In this document: positions 29,847-37,980 of the stretch, piece by piece | How the letters are laid out: each line of letters begins with the position of its first letter | Numbering within the stretch: position 1 is the first letter of the stretch | Notes under the pieces: generated by a model | Databases searched by the model: none | Seen by the model: the letters and a program-made list of their open reading frames with translations, nothing else | Told to the model about the DNA's origin: nothing | Assembly: GCA_009929175.1 (NCBI GenBank) | Contig: SABC01000002.1 | Span: 41,250-105,249 of the forward strand | Reading direction: 5' to 3' | Origin: Bacteroidia bacterium | Lineage (GTDB): Bacteria; Bacteroidota; Bacteroidia; Bacteroidales; UBA932 | DNA: 64,000 nt | Position numbers and translations under genes: made by a program

Positions 29847-31121
29847 ATGGCAACCTTGTTTACATGCAGGAACTCTTACCTGGTCTTCAATCCCTTGTTG
29901 AAGGAGAATTTTAGGGTCTCCTTGAAATCTATACAGAGCAGCAAACTGAGATCGGTTCTGACTATACTTATCATAGCCATTGGTATTACATCATTGGTAG
30001 GAATTTTAACAGCAACAGACTCTTTGAAAGCTCTTATGAGCGAAAATTTCGGGAAAATGGGGGCAAATTCATTTTCAATAAGATCCAACTTTTCGGAAAT
30101 CCAATCTGCAGCCAGACGTTCAAGGACAATCAACCGCAGGAATATCTCCTATAACCAAGCAACCAGTTTTGTAGAGAATTATCCGGTCTCCTCTGTTATT
30201 ACAATTTCGGCAACAGCTATAAACAATGCAACAATCAAGGCAGGTTCAGAGAAGACAAATCCTACCATAAGGGTGGTTGCCACAGATGAAAACAACCTTG
30301 GCTTCATTGGGGCCAGAATATCCAGGGGGAGGAATTTCCATCCAAGGGATGTTGAATCAGCATCTTTTAATGCTATTATAGGATCGGGTGTGGCCTCGAG
30401 CCTCTTTAGAAGCGGAGATGCAATTGGCAAAGTTATAACTGTGGGTGCTGTGAGGTATGAGGTAATAGGTGTGATAGAGAGTCAGGGGGCAACTTTTGGC
30501 GGAGGTGCCGATTCTCAGGTGTGGATTCCTATATCCAATGCCCGAAGCTCTTTTTTGAATGACAACTCATTTTATTCTATAGGGATCATCCCGCTGGAAG
30601 GGACACAGGATGAGGCTATTGATAAAGCTACCCAGATATTCAGGTCTATCCGCAGGCTGTCTCCCACAGATGAGTCGGACTTCCGGGTTACGAAATCGGA
30701 TGCAATGATGGAGGATGTTATGAAGATCATGTCTTATGTCACTATTGCAGCTTTTTTGATAGGCAGCATTACCCTGCTTGGTGCTGCAGTTGGTCTGATG
30801 AACATCATGCTGGTATCAGTAAAAGAGAGGACCAGGGAAATAGGTACAAGAAAAGCTTTGGGGGCAAATTCCAAAACCATCAAACAGCAGTTCTTGTTTG
30901 AATCAATTGTTATTGGCCAGCTGGGTGGTCTGTCGGGAATTGTGCTTGGGGTGGCTATAGGAAACCTTACGGCTGTGATAATGAAGACTCCCTTCGTTAT
31001 ACCATGGATTTGGATAATCAGCGGGATACTTTTGTGCCTTTTTGTCAGTATTGCATCGGGTTACATTCCGGCTGTCAGGGCTTCAAAACTTGACCCTATC
31101 GAGGCTCTCCGCTACGAATAG
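29847..31121 (+). CDS. ABC transporter permease, MacB/FtsX type
   Basis: 424 residues. An N-terminal membrane helix (ILIIAIGITSLVGILTA, about 45-61) is followed by a MacB-type periplasmic domain (about 65-285). A C-terminal FtsX domain has three helices and the conserved SVKERTREIGTRKALGA segment; the protein ends AVRASKLDPIEALRYE, a family hallmark. No ATPase gene adjoins it, so it must use a partner encoded elsewhere. The ATG at 29847 is used, although the first 20 residues are not typical of the family and a non-ATG start near residue 16 is possible. Function is probably lipoprotein, peptide or drug export or mechanotransmission. Confidence 0.88.
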   Translation: MATLFTCRNSYLVFNPLLKENFRVSLKSIQSSKLRSVLTILIIAIGITSLVGILTATDSLKALMSENFGKMGANSFSIRSNFSEIQSAARRSRTINRRNISYNQATSFVENYPVSSVITISATAINNATIKAGSEKTNPTIRVVATDENNLGFIGARISRGRNFHPRDVESASFNAIIGSGVASSLFRSGDAIGKVITVGAVRYEVIGVIESQGATFGGGADSQVWIPISNARSSFLNDNSFYSIGIIPLEGTQDEAIDKATQIFRSIRRLSPTDESDFRVTKSDAMMEDVMKIMSYVTIAAFLIGSITLLGAAVGLMNIMLVSVKERTREIGTRKALGANSKTIKQQFLFESIVIGQLGGLSGIVLGVAIGNLTAVIMKTPFVIPWIWIISGILLCLFVSIASGYIPAVRASKLDPIEALRYE

Positions 31122-31123
31122 TT

Positions 31124-31894
31124 TTACTGCAATTTGAAAACATAGGTTATTGTGCCCTCCTGGACGGCGGGGGCGTTGCTGCTAAGGTTGAACTTGGCTT
31201 TAAGGGCAGCTTTTTTTGCAGCTTCCCATAAAGTTTTGTCCTGAACGGTTGTTCCCGTGGCCCCGGGAGTAGCACTAACAACGGACCCGTATTGATCTAC
31301 AGATATCCTGACTACGACTCTTCCCGATTTATTGACTTTGTATTCGGGCTCCGGCAGAGACCCTACAACGCTTCTCCCCGCAAGTCTGGCTTGGGGTTCG
31401 TTCTCTACAGATCCGGTACGGGTATTGCCCTCAGCATGGCCAGCCCTCATTTCATTGCTTTCGTTTGTGGCTTTTTGAGGTGCAATTGAATCTGAATTGG
31501 ATGCAGAGGGGAAAAGGGCCCTGCGATCAATCACAACTTGCCTTGGAGGTTCATACACATCCACGTCACCGGATTCCCCCATTGTGCTTTCGGCCCCTCG
31601 GTTTGCTCCACTTCCTGTAATAGAAGATTCGGAGCGCTGTACCAGACGGATCTCCTCTTGGGGGGTTGGCCTGATTGTACGGGGTTCATGCCCGGATCGT
31701 ACTTGAATCGGTTTTGGAGGTTCCAATTCGAAGTCAACCTCAATGCCTGTCTCGGGCGGCGGTGGGTAAATGACATTGAACCCGGTATTGAAAAAAAGTA
31801 CCCCCAGCAAAATATGAAATGATGCTGCCAGAGACACGCCAATCATCTTGGCTTGCCTCTGCTTGTCAGTACTTGTTTTTAAGTTTCGGGACAT
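31124..31894 (-). CDS. tonB: TonB-family energy transducer
   Basis: 256 residues. An N-terminal membrane anchor (about 17-36) is followed by a short Pro-rich stretch (PPPPETG) and a long polar linker. The C-terminal TonB-like domain contains LPEPEYKVNKSGRVVVRISV and ends GTITYVFKLQ. It carries the proton-motive-force signal from ExbB/ExbD to outer-membrane receptors. It starts 1 base after the exbD stop. Its end lies 2 bp from the convergent permease stop. Confidence 0.92.
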   Translation of the reverse strand: MSRNLKTSTDKQRQAKMIGVSLAASFHILLGVLFFNTGFNVIYPPPPETGIEVDFELEPPKPIQVRSGHEPRTIRPTPQEEIRLVQRSESSITGSGANRGAESTMGESGDVDVYEPPRQVVIDRRALFPSASNSDSIAPQKATNESNEMRAGHAEGNTRTGSVENEPQARLAGRSVVGSLPEPEYKVNKSGRVVVRISVDQYGSVVSATPGATGTTVQDKTLWEAAKKAALKAKFNLSSNAPAVQEGTITYVFKLQ

Positions 31895-31895
31895 G

Positions 31896-32309
31896 CTATT
31901 CGGGTGCTGTTGCTAAAATTATCCTGTATTGGTTTCTTTTTGCAATATTCATAATGTTTACCACTTGTTCCATAGGGACACTCCTGTCTACATGGAGGGA
32001 AACTGTAGGGTCTTCGGTTTCGGACAGCTCCTTTTGAAGGAGGGATTCAATTTCGGAAAGCGGTACAGGTGTGTTCTTTCCATTTATATGAAACGAAAAG
32101 GTATTGGATTGTTGATAGTGCTTGATGGATATACTTACCATTGGCTTTGCCGAGACCTGGTTTGTGCTTTTGGGCAGGAGCAGCTTTAGGGCGTTTGGAT
32201 TTACAAGCGTAGAGGTAACCAGGAAAAAGACAAGCAGCAAAAATACTATGTCTGTCATCGAGGACATGCTGAATGATGAGTCTACTTTGGATCTGCGTTT
32301 GATTGCCAT
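31896..32309 (-). CDS. exbD: Biopolymer transport protein ExbD
   Basis: 137 residues. A short cytoplasmic N-terminus (KRRSKVDSSFSMSSMTDIVF) carries the proton-path Asp just before the single membrane helix LLLVFFLVTSTLV. A periplasmic domain follows. It partners with the adjacent ExbB and TonB. It starts 8 bp after exbB. Confidence 0.95.
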   Translation of the reverse strand: MAIKRRSKVDSSFSMSSMTDIVFLLLVFFLVTSTLVNPNALKLLLPKSTNQVSAKPMVSISIKHYQQSNTFSFHINGKNTPVPLSEIESLLQKELSETEDPTVSLHVDRSVPMEQVVNIMNIAKRNQYRIILATAPE

Positions 32310-32317
32310 AATTGTTC

Positions 32318-33022
32318 TTATTTACCTGCGGGTTCGTGCAAAAGATCCATGAATTCAATGGTATTGCTCTCCATTTTGTAAACTATGTTGTCAATTCTTG
32401 CAGTAAGGTAATTGTAACCAAAGTAAGCCATGATTCCTACCGTCAGACCGGCAACAGTTGTTACCATCGCCGTGTAAATACCTCCGGAAAGCAGGGTTAT
32501 GTCTACGTTGCTGCCAGCTTGGGACATATTGTAGAAAGCCTGGATCATACCTATGACAGTACCAAGGAACCCTAACATGGGAGCACCCCCTGCTATGGTT
32601 GCCAGCATAGGCAATCCTTTTTCAAGTTTGGAGACTTCCAGGTTTCCCATGTTTTCCACAGCTGTCTGGATGTCATTCAGAGGCCTTCCAATTCTCTCAA
32701 CCCCTTTCTCTATAAGCCTTGCGATAGGAGTTTCCTGAGCCTGGCAAAGGTTTATTGCAGCTTTTATTTTTCCTTCGTGTATATAGTCGTTGATGTTACG
32801 CATGAAATTCTCGTCTATTTGGGAGGCCTTGCGGATTGCCCACCATCTCTCTCCAAAGATGTAGAGAGCAAGTATGGAGAGTGCTAAAAGGGGAATCATT
32901 ATCCATCCACCTTTAAATGCCATGCTTATTAAAGAAAAGGAGAGCTCCTCCTTTACCGGGGGAATCTGGGCAATGGTCTCTGCAGCTTCTTGACCGAGTG
33001 CCATTAGAATATGAGTAATCAT
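32318..33022 (-). CDS. exbB: MotA/TolQ/ExbB proton channel protein
   Basis: 234 residues with three membrane helices (about 34-51, 136-158, 180-205). The conserved TolQ/ExbB core includes GAPMLGFLGTVIGMIQAF and a TVAGLTVGIMAYFGYNYL helix. First gene of the exbB-exbD-tonB operon, preceded by a near-perfect promoter at 33074-33104. Confidence 0.95.
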   Translation of the reverse strand: MITHILMALGQEAAETIAQIPPVKEELSFSLISMAFKGGWIMIPLLALSILALYIFGERWWAIRKASQIDENFMRNINDYIHEGKIKAAINLCQAQETPIARLIEKGVERIGRPLNDIQTAVENMGNLEVSKLEKGLPMLATIAGGAPMLGFLGTVIGMIQAFYNMSQAGSNVDITLLSGGIYTAMVTTVAGLTVGIMAYFGYNYLTARIDNIVYKMESNTIEFMDLLHEPAGK

Positions 33023-33073
33023 AAAGTCTAGGGGTTATTTGTTGTTTTATTATAATACGTCATTTGCAAAAGA

Positions 33074-33104
33074 CAAAATTACAATAATTGAGCCACAACT
33101 CAAA
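33074..33104 (-). promoter_or_regulatory. Consensus promoter of exbB-exbD-tonB
   Basis: On the minus strand, TTTG (33101-33104), 19 bases and TAATTTTG (33074-33081) match the Bacteroidota consensus exactly. The -7 box lies about 50 bases before the exbB start, in the gap between the GIN-domain gene and exbB, so exbB-exbD-tonB can be transcribed independently. Confidence 0.8.
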
Positions 33105-33110
33105 CAAATA

Positions 33111-33821
33111 CTAGTACCTCCTTACAACGGATCCACCCGAAAGAGAAGTCCAAACCTCAGGAGTACCTAAATAGGAGACCTTGCTACCCCCAGATGCCAC
33201 GACATTCAAATAATCGGAGACATTCAAAAAAGCAACTCCACCGCCCGAAATATTTACCCAAGAAAATTGGGTAAGTAAGCCTCGGGCGTCTGTCTCACCT
33301 CCACCTGAGGATTTGAAAAACAGCTCATCACAATATCCATCTACGAATGCTGAGGATCCTCCCGACAGCGAAAGGTCCATCTTCAACAGATCCAGGTAAC
33401 CCCACAGCTCTCCGCCTCCGCTTATGCTGCAGATCAAATAATTGTCATACCACCCATTTTCGAAGTCAACCAATCCGCCTCCACCGGAGTAAACAGATTC
33501 AAGAATATCGGTTGTAAGGTAAACCCTGATGAGCGGGGAGCCGGTAAAGGTGACACCTCTCATGGGATAAATCCTCAACGTTTTATCAATGACTTCGGTA
33601 ATAATGTATTGATGGAGGTTTTCGTTTGCTTCAATAATCACTTCTTGTCTGTTTCCTTGCCGGATTATAAGCTCCATGCCACCCGAAACAGAGACAGATC
33701 GGAATATACGTGTGGGGCGTTCATACCCTGTGATCCTCCCGCGGGGAACAACAATTTCCAGTTCAATACAGGAGTTGGCAATGAGTAAAGATGCCATTAA
33801 TAAGATGAAAACTCTTCTCAT
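33111..33821 (-). CDS. GIN-domain (DUF2807) putative lipoprotein
   Basis: 236 residues. The N-terminus MRRVFILLMASLLIANSC is a lipoprotein signal with a lipidated Cys18. The remainder is a right-handed beta-helix-like repeat region, rich in SGGG and SGG turns, typical of head GIN domain proteins of Bacteroidota. The role is unknown; the family is sometimes called a putative auto-transporter adhesin, which is unproven. It lies 88 bp upstream of exbB on the same strand. Confidence 0.88.
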   Translation of the reverse strand: MRRVFILLMASLLIANSCIELEIVVPRGRITGYERPTRIFRSVSVSGGMELIIRQGNRQEVIIEANENLHQYIITEVIDKTLRIYPMRGVTFTGSPLIRVYLTTDILESVYSGGGGLVDFENGWYDNYLICSISGGGELWGYLDLLKMDLSLSGGSSAFVDGYCDELFFKSSGGGETDARGLLTQFSWVNISGGGVAFLNVSDYLNVVASGGSKVSYLGTPEVWTSLSGGSVVRRY

Positions 33822-33908
33822 GAATAATTATATTGTATTGGATATAGACGAAGTTATAGCGGCATATGTTGCAGCAAACCTGGATTTTTTTTGCAGAATG
33901 TACGGAAT

Positions 33909-34604
33909 TCAACCATGAATTGAGATATCCTTAAGCAGAACCGGGTTCAGTATTTCAATATCTTTTTCCTTAAGTACGATTATCTGATCTTTCTCAAAAT
34001 GTCTCAGAATTTTGATTGCATTCTCAACCGAGATTCCGGCAAATCCGGCAATCTCTTTTCTGCCAAGAAGAATGAATATATCGGGTTCTTTTTTCTTAAC
34101 TTCTCCAAGGTAAAGCAATGCTTTGGCTATTTTACCATTCATCTGGTTGAATAAAAGGGTTTGGATGGAAGAGTAAAGGACCGAGTTGCTGCGGATGTAT
34201 CTCTTAATCAACTCTGATGCAAATTTTGCATTGGATTCCAGGACGTTGGATATTGCAATCTTTTCCACGAGCAAAGCATGACAATCGGTAAGTGTTGTTG
34301 CCGAGTATTCAAATAATCCTTCGGTAAAAATTGAGGAGAGCCCAATGAAATCTCCGGCACTGACAATCTCCAGATTGAGGTTCTTATTCCCGTTTCCTTC
34401 AATGAATTTAATGGCCAATCCATTAACAATAAATAGGATATAAGATGCATACATGCCTTGTTTAGTCAGGTTTTCCCCTTTGCGGAACTTGACCTGAGTA
34501 CGTGATGTCTTGACTATTGCAAGCTGGTCTGGAGTAAGGGATGCAAAACAAGGGGCCGAAATGTCGCAAATATATTCTTTGTCGTTTTCCTGAATGGTTT
34601 TCAT
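33909..34604 (-). CDS. Crp/Fnr-family transcriptional regulator
   Basis: 231 residues from the ATG at 34604. A TTG further upstream falls inside the predicted -7 box and is rejected as a start. The N-terminal cyclic-nucleotide-binding-like domain contains FRKGENLTKQGMYASYILFI and VSAGDFIGLSSIF. The C-terminal winged helix has LLGRKEIAGFAGISVENAIKILRHFEKDQII as its recognition region. Cys13 and Cys19 occur near the N-terminus (YICDISAPCF), the kind of position used by redox-sensing FNR-like proteins, but four cluster ligands were not established. It is divergent from the M20 peptidase gene. Confidence 0.88.
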   Translation of the reverse strand: MKTIQENDKEYICDISAPCFASLTPDQLAIVKTSRTQVKFRKGENLTKQGMYASYILFIVNGLAIKFIEGNGNKNLNLEIVSAGDFIGLSSIFTEGLFEYSATTLTDCHALLVEKIAISNVLESNAKFASELIKRYIRSNSVLYSSIQTLLFNQMNGKIAKALLYLGEVKKKEPDIFILLGRKEIAGFAGISVENAIKILRHFEKDQIIVLKEKDIEILNPVLLKDISIHG

Positions 34605-34622
34605 GGTTGATCTGTTATTGTG

Positions 34623-34630
34623 CAAATTTA
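34623..34630 (-). promoter_or_regulatory. Putative -7 box of the Crp/Fnr-family gene
   Basis: TAAATTTG on the minus strand matches TAnnTTTG, 18 bases before the ATG at 34604. The -33 region is poor. Confidence 0.5.
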
Positions 34631-34712
34631 ATTTATTAAACCGAGTGGGTTGCAGAATGCAGCTCTTTTTTGTAATTTTACTGTCAAAGAAACCTTTTTT
34701 TATATTACTCTG

Positions 34713-36095
34713 ATGAGAAGATACTTTATTTTCACTTTTCTTTTTTTCTTCAACTTTTCAGTTGCTTTGGCCGATTCTACAGCTATAAGGTTGTTAAGTG
34801 AATATGTACAGATAGAATCCGTATCGGGGAAAGAAAATGAAGCAGCATACTTTATGGCAAATGAATGCCGAAAAGCAGGATTTGTGGTAGAATATATCAA
34901 TGATACAACCGGTTCGGTTAATTTTGCCGCTTCCCTCTATCCTCTCTCATGGAACAAACCCAACATTGTATTCCACAATCACATGGATGTTGTTCCGGCA
35001 GGGAGTGGCAAGTATTGGGATTATCCCCCTTTTGGAGGAGTTATAGACAAAGGAAAGGTTTGGGGCCGAGGAGCCATGGATAATAAAGGTCTTGCGATAA
35101 TCCAGTTTTTTGCAGCCAAGAATTTCTTGAGGAGTTCATATGATCTTGATTTACCCTATAATGTTACACTGTTGTTTGTGTCGGGAGAGGAGACCGGAGG
35201 AATCACCGGCAGCAAAATTGTGGCAAAGGATTTTATTGAGAAGTTCAATCCACAGATTGTGATAGGAGAGGGTGGGGCCGGAATGGATGACCTGGGTTTC
35301 CTTACAAAGAAGAGCCCAATCTTCGGCATTACTATTGCCGAAAAGCAAAACCTTTGGCTCCGGTTACGATGGAACACCGATTATGCCGGGCATGCTTCAA
35401 TTGTAGAAAATGACTATGCCAGCATGCTTATGGTGAATGGGCTCTACCGTCTTCTTAACCATCCTATGCCAATAATAATCACAAATGAAGCTGCTATTAT
35501 GTTCAGGGCCTTGGGAGAGGCAATAGGAGGAGTAAAAGGTTCTGTAATGAAAAAACCGGATTCCAGACTATTTTTTAAAGCTTTGGAATTGATGTCAAAA
35601 AACGACCCCGAAGTAAGGGATTTGGTAACCAATAAAATCACTTTAAGCGGCATTGAGGCCAACAGGACTGCTTTGAACCAGAACTCCAATACTGAGAGTG
35701 CATACTTGGATGTGAGGCTGTTGCCGGGAACATCAGTTGAGGAGATCATGTACTATATCAAATCTGTAATAAACGATGACATTGTTGAGATAGATATTAT
35801 TGACCGTGGAATGGCCTCTGCAGGGACTGTACCCGATAAGTATTTTGCCCTGCTTGCCTCTGCAATAGAAAAAGAGTTTACAGATTCCAAGGTTATACCA
35901 ATGCTATTGCCTGCATCCACCGACAATAATTTCTTTCGGGCGCTGGGTATCCCTGTTTATGGTATCAACCCCATGATGGTATCGGACAAACAACTTAAGG
36001 CAATTCATAACTACAATGAATTCATTAAAATAGAGGATGTAACTAAGGGAATAGTTGTTTTCTCTTCTTTTCTTGAAAATCTCCTTTATCAGTAA
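34713..36095 (+). CDS. Secreted M20-family metallopeptidase
   Basis: 460 residues from the ATG at 34713, chosen because it opens a clear signal peptide (MRRYFIFTFLFFFNFSVALA). The dinuclear zinc fold of M20 is present: HNHMDVVPAG with metal His and Asp, GVIDKGKVWGRGAMDNKG with the bridging Asp, the catalytic SGEETGG, and a late metal-binding region STDNNFFRALGIPVYG. The family comprises aminoacylases and di- or tripeptidases; location is periplasmic or outside the cell. The substrate is not determinable. Confidence 0.92.
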   Translation: MRRYFIFTFLFFFNFSVALADSTAIRLLSEYVQIESVSGKENEAAYFMANECRKAGFVVEYINDTTGSVNFAASLYPLSWNKPNIVFHNHMDVVPAGSGKYWDYPPFGGVIDKGKVWGRGAMDNKGLAIIQFFAAKNFLRSSYDLDLPYNVTLLFVSGEETGGITGSKIVAKDFIEKFNPQIVIGEGGAGMDDLGFLTKKSPIFGITIAEKQNLWLRLRWNTDYAGHASIVENDYASMLMVNGLYRLLNHPMPIIITNEAAIMFRALGEAIGGVKGSVMKKPDSRLFFKALELMSKNDPEVRDLVTNKITLSGIEANRTALNQNSNTESAYLDVRLLPGTSVEEIMYYIKSVINDDIVEIDIIDRGMASAGTVPDKYFALLASAIEKEFTDSKVIPMLLPASTDNNFFRALGIPVYGINPMMVSDKQLKAIHNYNEFIKIEDVTKGIVVFSSFLENLLYQ

Positions 36096-36145
36096 AAATA
36101 GTGTTGCAAATCATGTTTTTGACTGGTCAATATCATTGTTAAATA

Positions 36146-36177
36146 TTTGTTTGTTAGTTGTATAGGCTCTACTTTTG
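36146..36177 (+). promoter_or_regulatory. Consensus promoter of the thioredoxin-like/trxB operon
   Basis: TTTG (36146-36149), 20 bases, then TACTTTTG (36170-36177) match the Bacteroidota consensus, with about 39 bases to the start of the thioredoxin-like gene. A short palindrome TTGACtgGTCAA (36119-36130) lies just upstream and could be an operator. Confidence 0.75.
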
Positions 36178-36216
36178 CACTGTTGACTAAATTACTAATC
36201 AATTAAAGCAAAAGTT

Positions 36217-36570
36217 ATGTTGTATACAAATCTTAAACATATTGAAACAGCGGCTGATCACGCTAAAATTATTGGATCTGATGAAAATGTGATGGTGATT
36301 TGCGGAAGGATGGGACCAATGTGTATTCCTGTTTATGAAATCGCAGAGGAGCTGGAAGAGGAGTACAAGCATGTCAAGTTTTATGACATGGAGTTTGACA
36401 ACCCCGAAGCTCATGTGATAAGGAACATTCCGGAGGTTCGTGGGTTCATGGGTATCCCATTTACAATTTATTATAAAAACGGAAAAGTTGTGAAGGCGAC
36501 ATCCAGCATTCAAACCAGGAACCAGGTTACTGCAATATTGAATGACAGTTTTGGTTCTCCAACCAAGTAG
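36217..36570 (+). CDS. Atypical thioredoxin-like protein with CX6C motif
   Basis: 117 residues with a thioredoxin-fold pattern. The expected WCGPC site is replaced by CGRMGPMC (Cys29 and Cys36, six residues apart). The cis-Pro loop is GIPFTIYYKNGK, as in thioredoxins. The gene ends 7 bp before trxB and shares its promoter, so TrxB may be its reductase. Whether the two distant cysteines form a redox pair is an inference. Confidence 0.82.
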   Translation: MLYTNLKHIETAADHAKIIGSDENVMVICGRMGPMCIPVYEIAEELEEEYKHVKFYDMEFDNPEAHVIRNIPEVRGFMGIPFTIYYKNGKVVKATSSIQTRNQVTAILNDSFGSPTK

Positions 36571-36577
36571 TTGAGTT

Positions 36578-37525
36578 ATGGACAATACAAAACATTACGA
36601 TGTTATTGTCCTGGGTGCAGGTCCTGCCGGTTTGACAGCCGGCATTTACCTCTCCAGGGCCAGGCTTAAAACACTAATTGTGAGTGAGGGTGTTGCCGGA
36701 GGGCAGATGGTTCTGACCCATGAGATTGCAAATTATCCAGGTGTTGAGAGTATCAGCGGTTACCAGCTTGCCAATATCATGAAGAAGCAAGCAAAGAGTT
36801 TTGGTTGTGAAATCAGGTCAAACATATCCATTGCAAGGATTGAACTCAAGGGGAGCATAAAAAGTGTAGAGTTATCGGGGGGTGAGGTTTTTACTTCCGA
36901 TGCTGTTTTACTAACCTCGGGGGGGCGCTCCAGGACTATAGGCGCCAATGGCGAAGATCTGTTCAAGGGAAAAGGGATCTCGTACTGTGCCACTTGTGAT
37001 GGTGATTTTTTTACAGACAAAAGGATTTATGTTGTTGGAGGAGGAAACTCGGCTCTTGAGGAGGCTGTCTCATTGACCAAGTATGCTTCTAAAGTTACAA
37101 TAATACATCAATTTGACCATTTTCAAGCATTTGAGCATGCAATTGATGAGGCCAGAAAAAACCCTAAGATTGATTTTATCATGGAGTCTTCCGTTGTGTC
37201 ATTTAACGGAGATGAAAAGCTGGAGTCAATTGATATTAAGAACCTCACAACAGGGAAAACCGAGAGGCACTTGACTGACGGGGTCTTTGTATTTATTGGT
37301 TATGTGCCTAATACAGAATTTGTCAAGGATATGGTTGAGACAAACCAGTGGGGTGAGATTGTTGTCAAACCTGATATGTCGACATCGTTGGCAGGAGTGT
37401 TTGCAGCAGGGGACAGTATTGCAAAAAGGTACAGGCAAGTTACCACCGCTGTTGGTGATGGCACAGTTGCTGCATTGGCAGCATCTGCCTACATTAACGA
37501 ATTGAAAAAGGAGAGCAGGGATTAG
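36578..37525 (+). CDS. trxB: Thioredoxin reductase
   Basis: FAD-dependent NADPH:thioredoxin reductase, 315 residues. The FAD-binding loop is VLGAGPAGLTAGIYLSRA, the redox-active motif CATC (Cys137, Cys140), and the NADPH loop VVGGGNSALEEA. The C-terminal FAD segment contains GVFAAGDS. It is cotranscribed with the CX6C thioredoxin-like gene. Its stop overlaps the convergent psiE-like stop by 4 bases. Confidence 0.96.
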   Translation: MDNTKHYDVIVLGAGPAGLTAGIYLSRARLKTLIVSEGVAGGQMVLTHEIANYPGVESISGYQLANIMKKQAKSFGCEIRSNISIARIELKGSIKSVELSGGEVFTSDAVLLTSGGRSRTIGANGEDLFKGKGISYCATCDGDFFTDKRIYVVGGGNSALEEAVSLTKYASKVTIIHQFDHFQAFEHAIDEARKNPKIDFIMESSVVSFNGDEKLESIDIKNLTTGKTERHLTDGVFVFIGYVPNTEFVKDMVETNQWGEIVVKPDMSTSLAGVFAAGDSIAKRYRQVTTAVGDGTVAALAASAYINELKKESRD

Positions 37526-37941
37526 TCGAAATCGTTCTTTTTTATCAGGTAATAGCCACCGGCAAGAGAGATGATCAGTGCAGCAAGCCCAAGACTGGTG
37601 ATACCATCGGTATCACCAAAGTCATAGGCGATCAATTTTCGTCCGATGGCTATCAATCCTATCAATAATATATTGAGTACCTTGATGGAATGTCTCTGTA
37701 CGTAGACGGAAAATGTGTCTATCAACTCAATCGCAATTAGTATGTTAAAGAAAACCGGCAGTACCTCTTTGAGCAAAGCGTTTGAAATGAGCAGCCTGCC
37801 ATCTGTGTTGCTCCCGCTTATGATTGATGCTCCAAACTGGTACACCAATTCTACAATTTCTACAATAATATAGCTAACCAGGACAAAAACCAGGAAAGTG
37901 AATACTATTTTTTCAAATTTTTTTATTGATCGCATCAACAT
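37522..37941 (-). CDS. PsiE-family membrane protein
   Basis: 139 residues with four hydrophobic helices. The conserved C-terminal part IGLIAIGRKLIAYDFGDTDG followed by a final helix matches the phosphate-starvation-inducible E family. Molecular function is unknown for the family. ATG codons at 37941 and 37935 are both possible starts. There is no phosphate-related gene adjacent; the PiT transporter lies 11 kb away. Confidence 0.8.
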   Translation of the reverse strand: MLMRSIKKFEKIVFTFLVFVLVSYIIVEIVELVYQFGASIISGSNTDGRLLISNALLKEVLPVFFNILIAIELIDTFSVYVQRHSIKVLNILLIGLIAIGRKLIAYDFGDTDGITSLGLAALIISLAGGYYLIKKNDFD

Positions 37942-37980
37942 ATGGCTAAATATTAAAATTTATTTTCGATACTGGTGTAA

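Noticed and set aside
34605..34625. TTG start for the Crp/Fnr-family gene
   Set aside because: It lies inside the predicted -7 box; the ATG at 34604 gives the normal family length.
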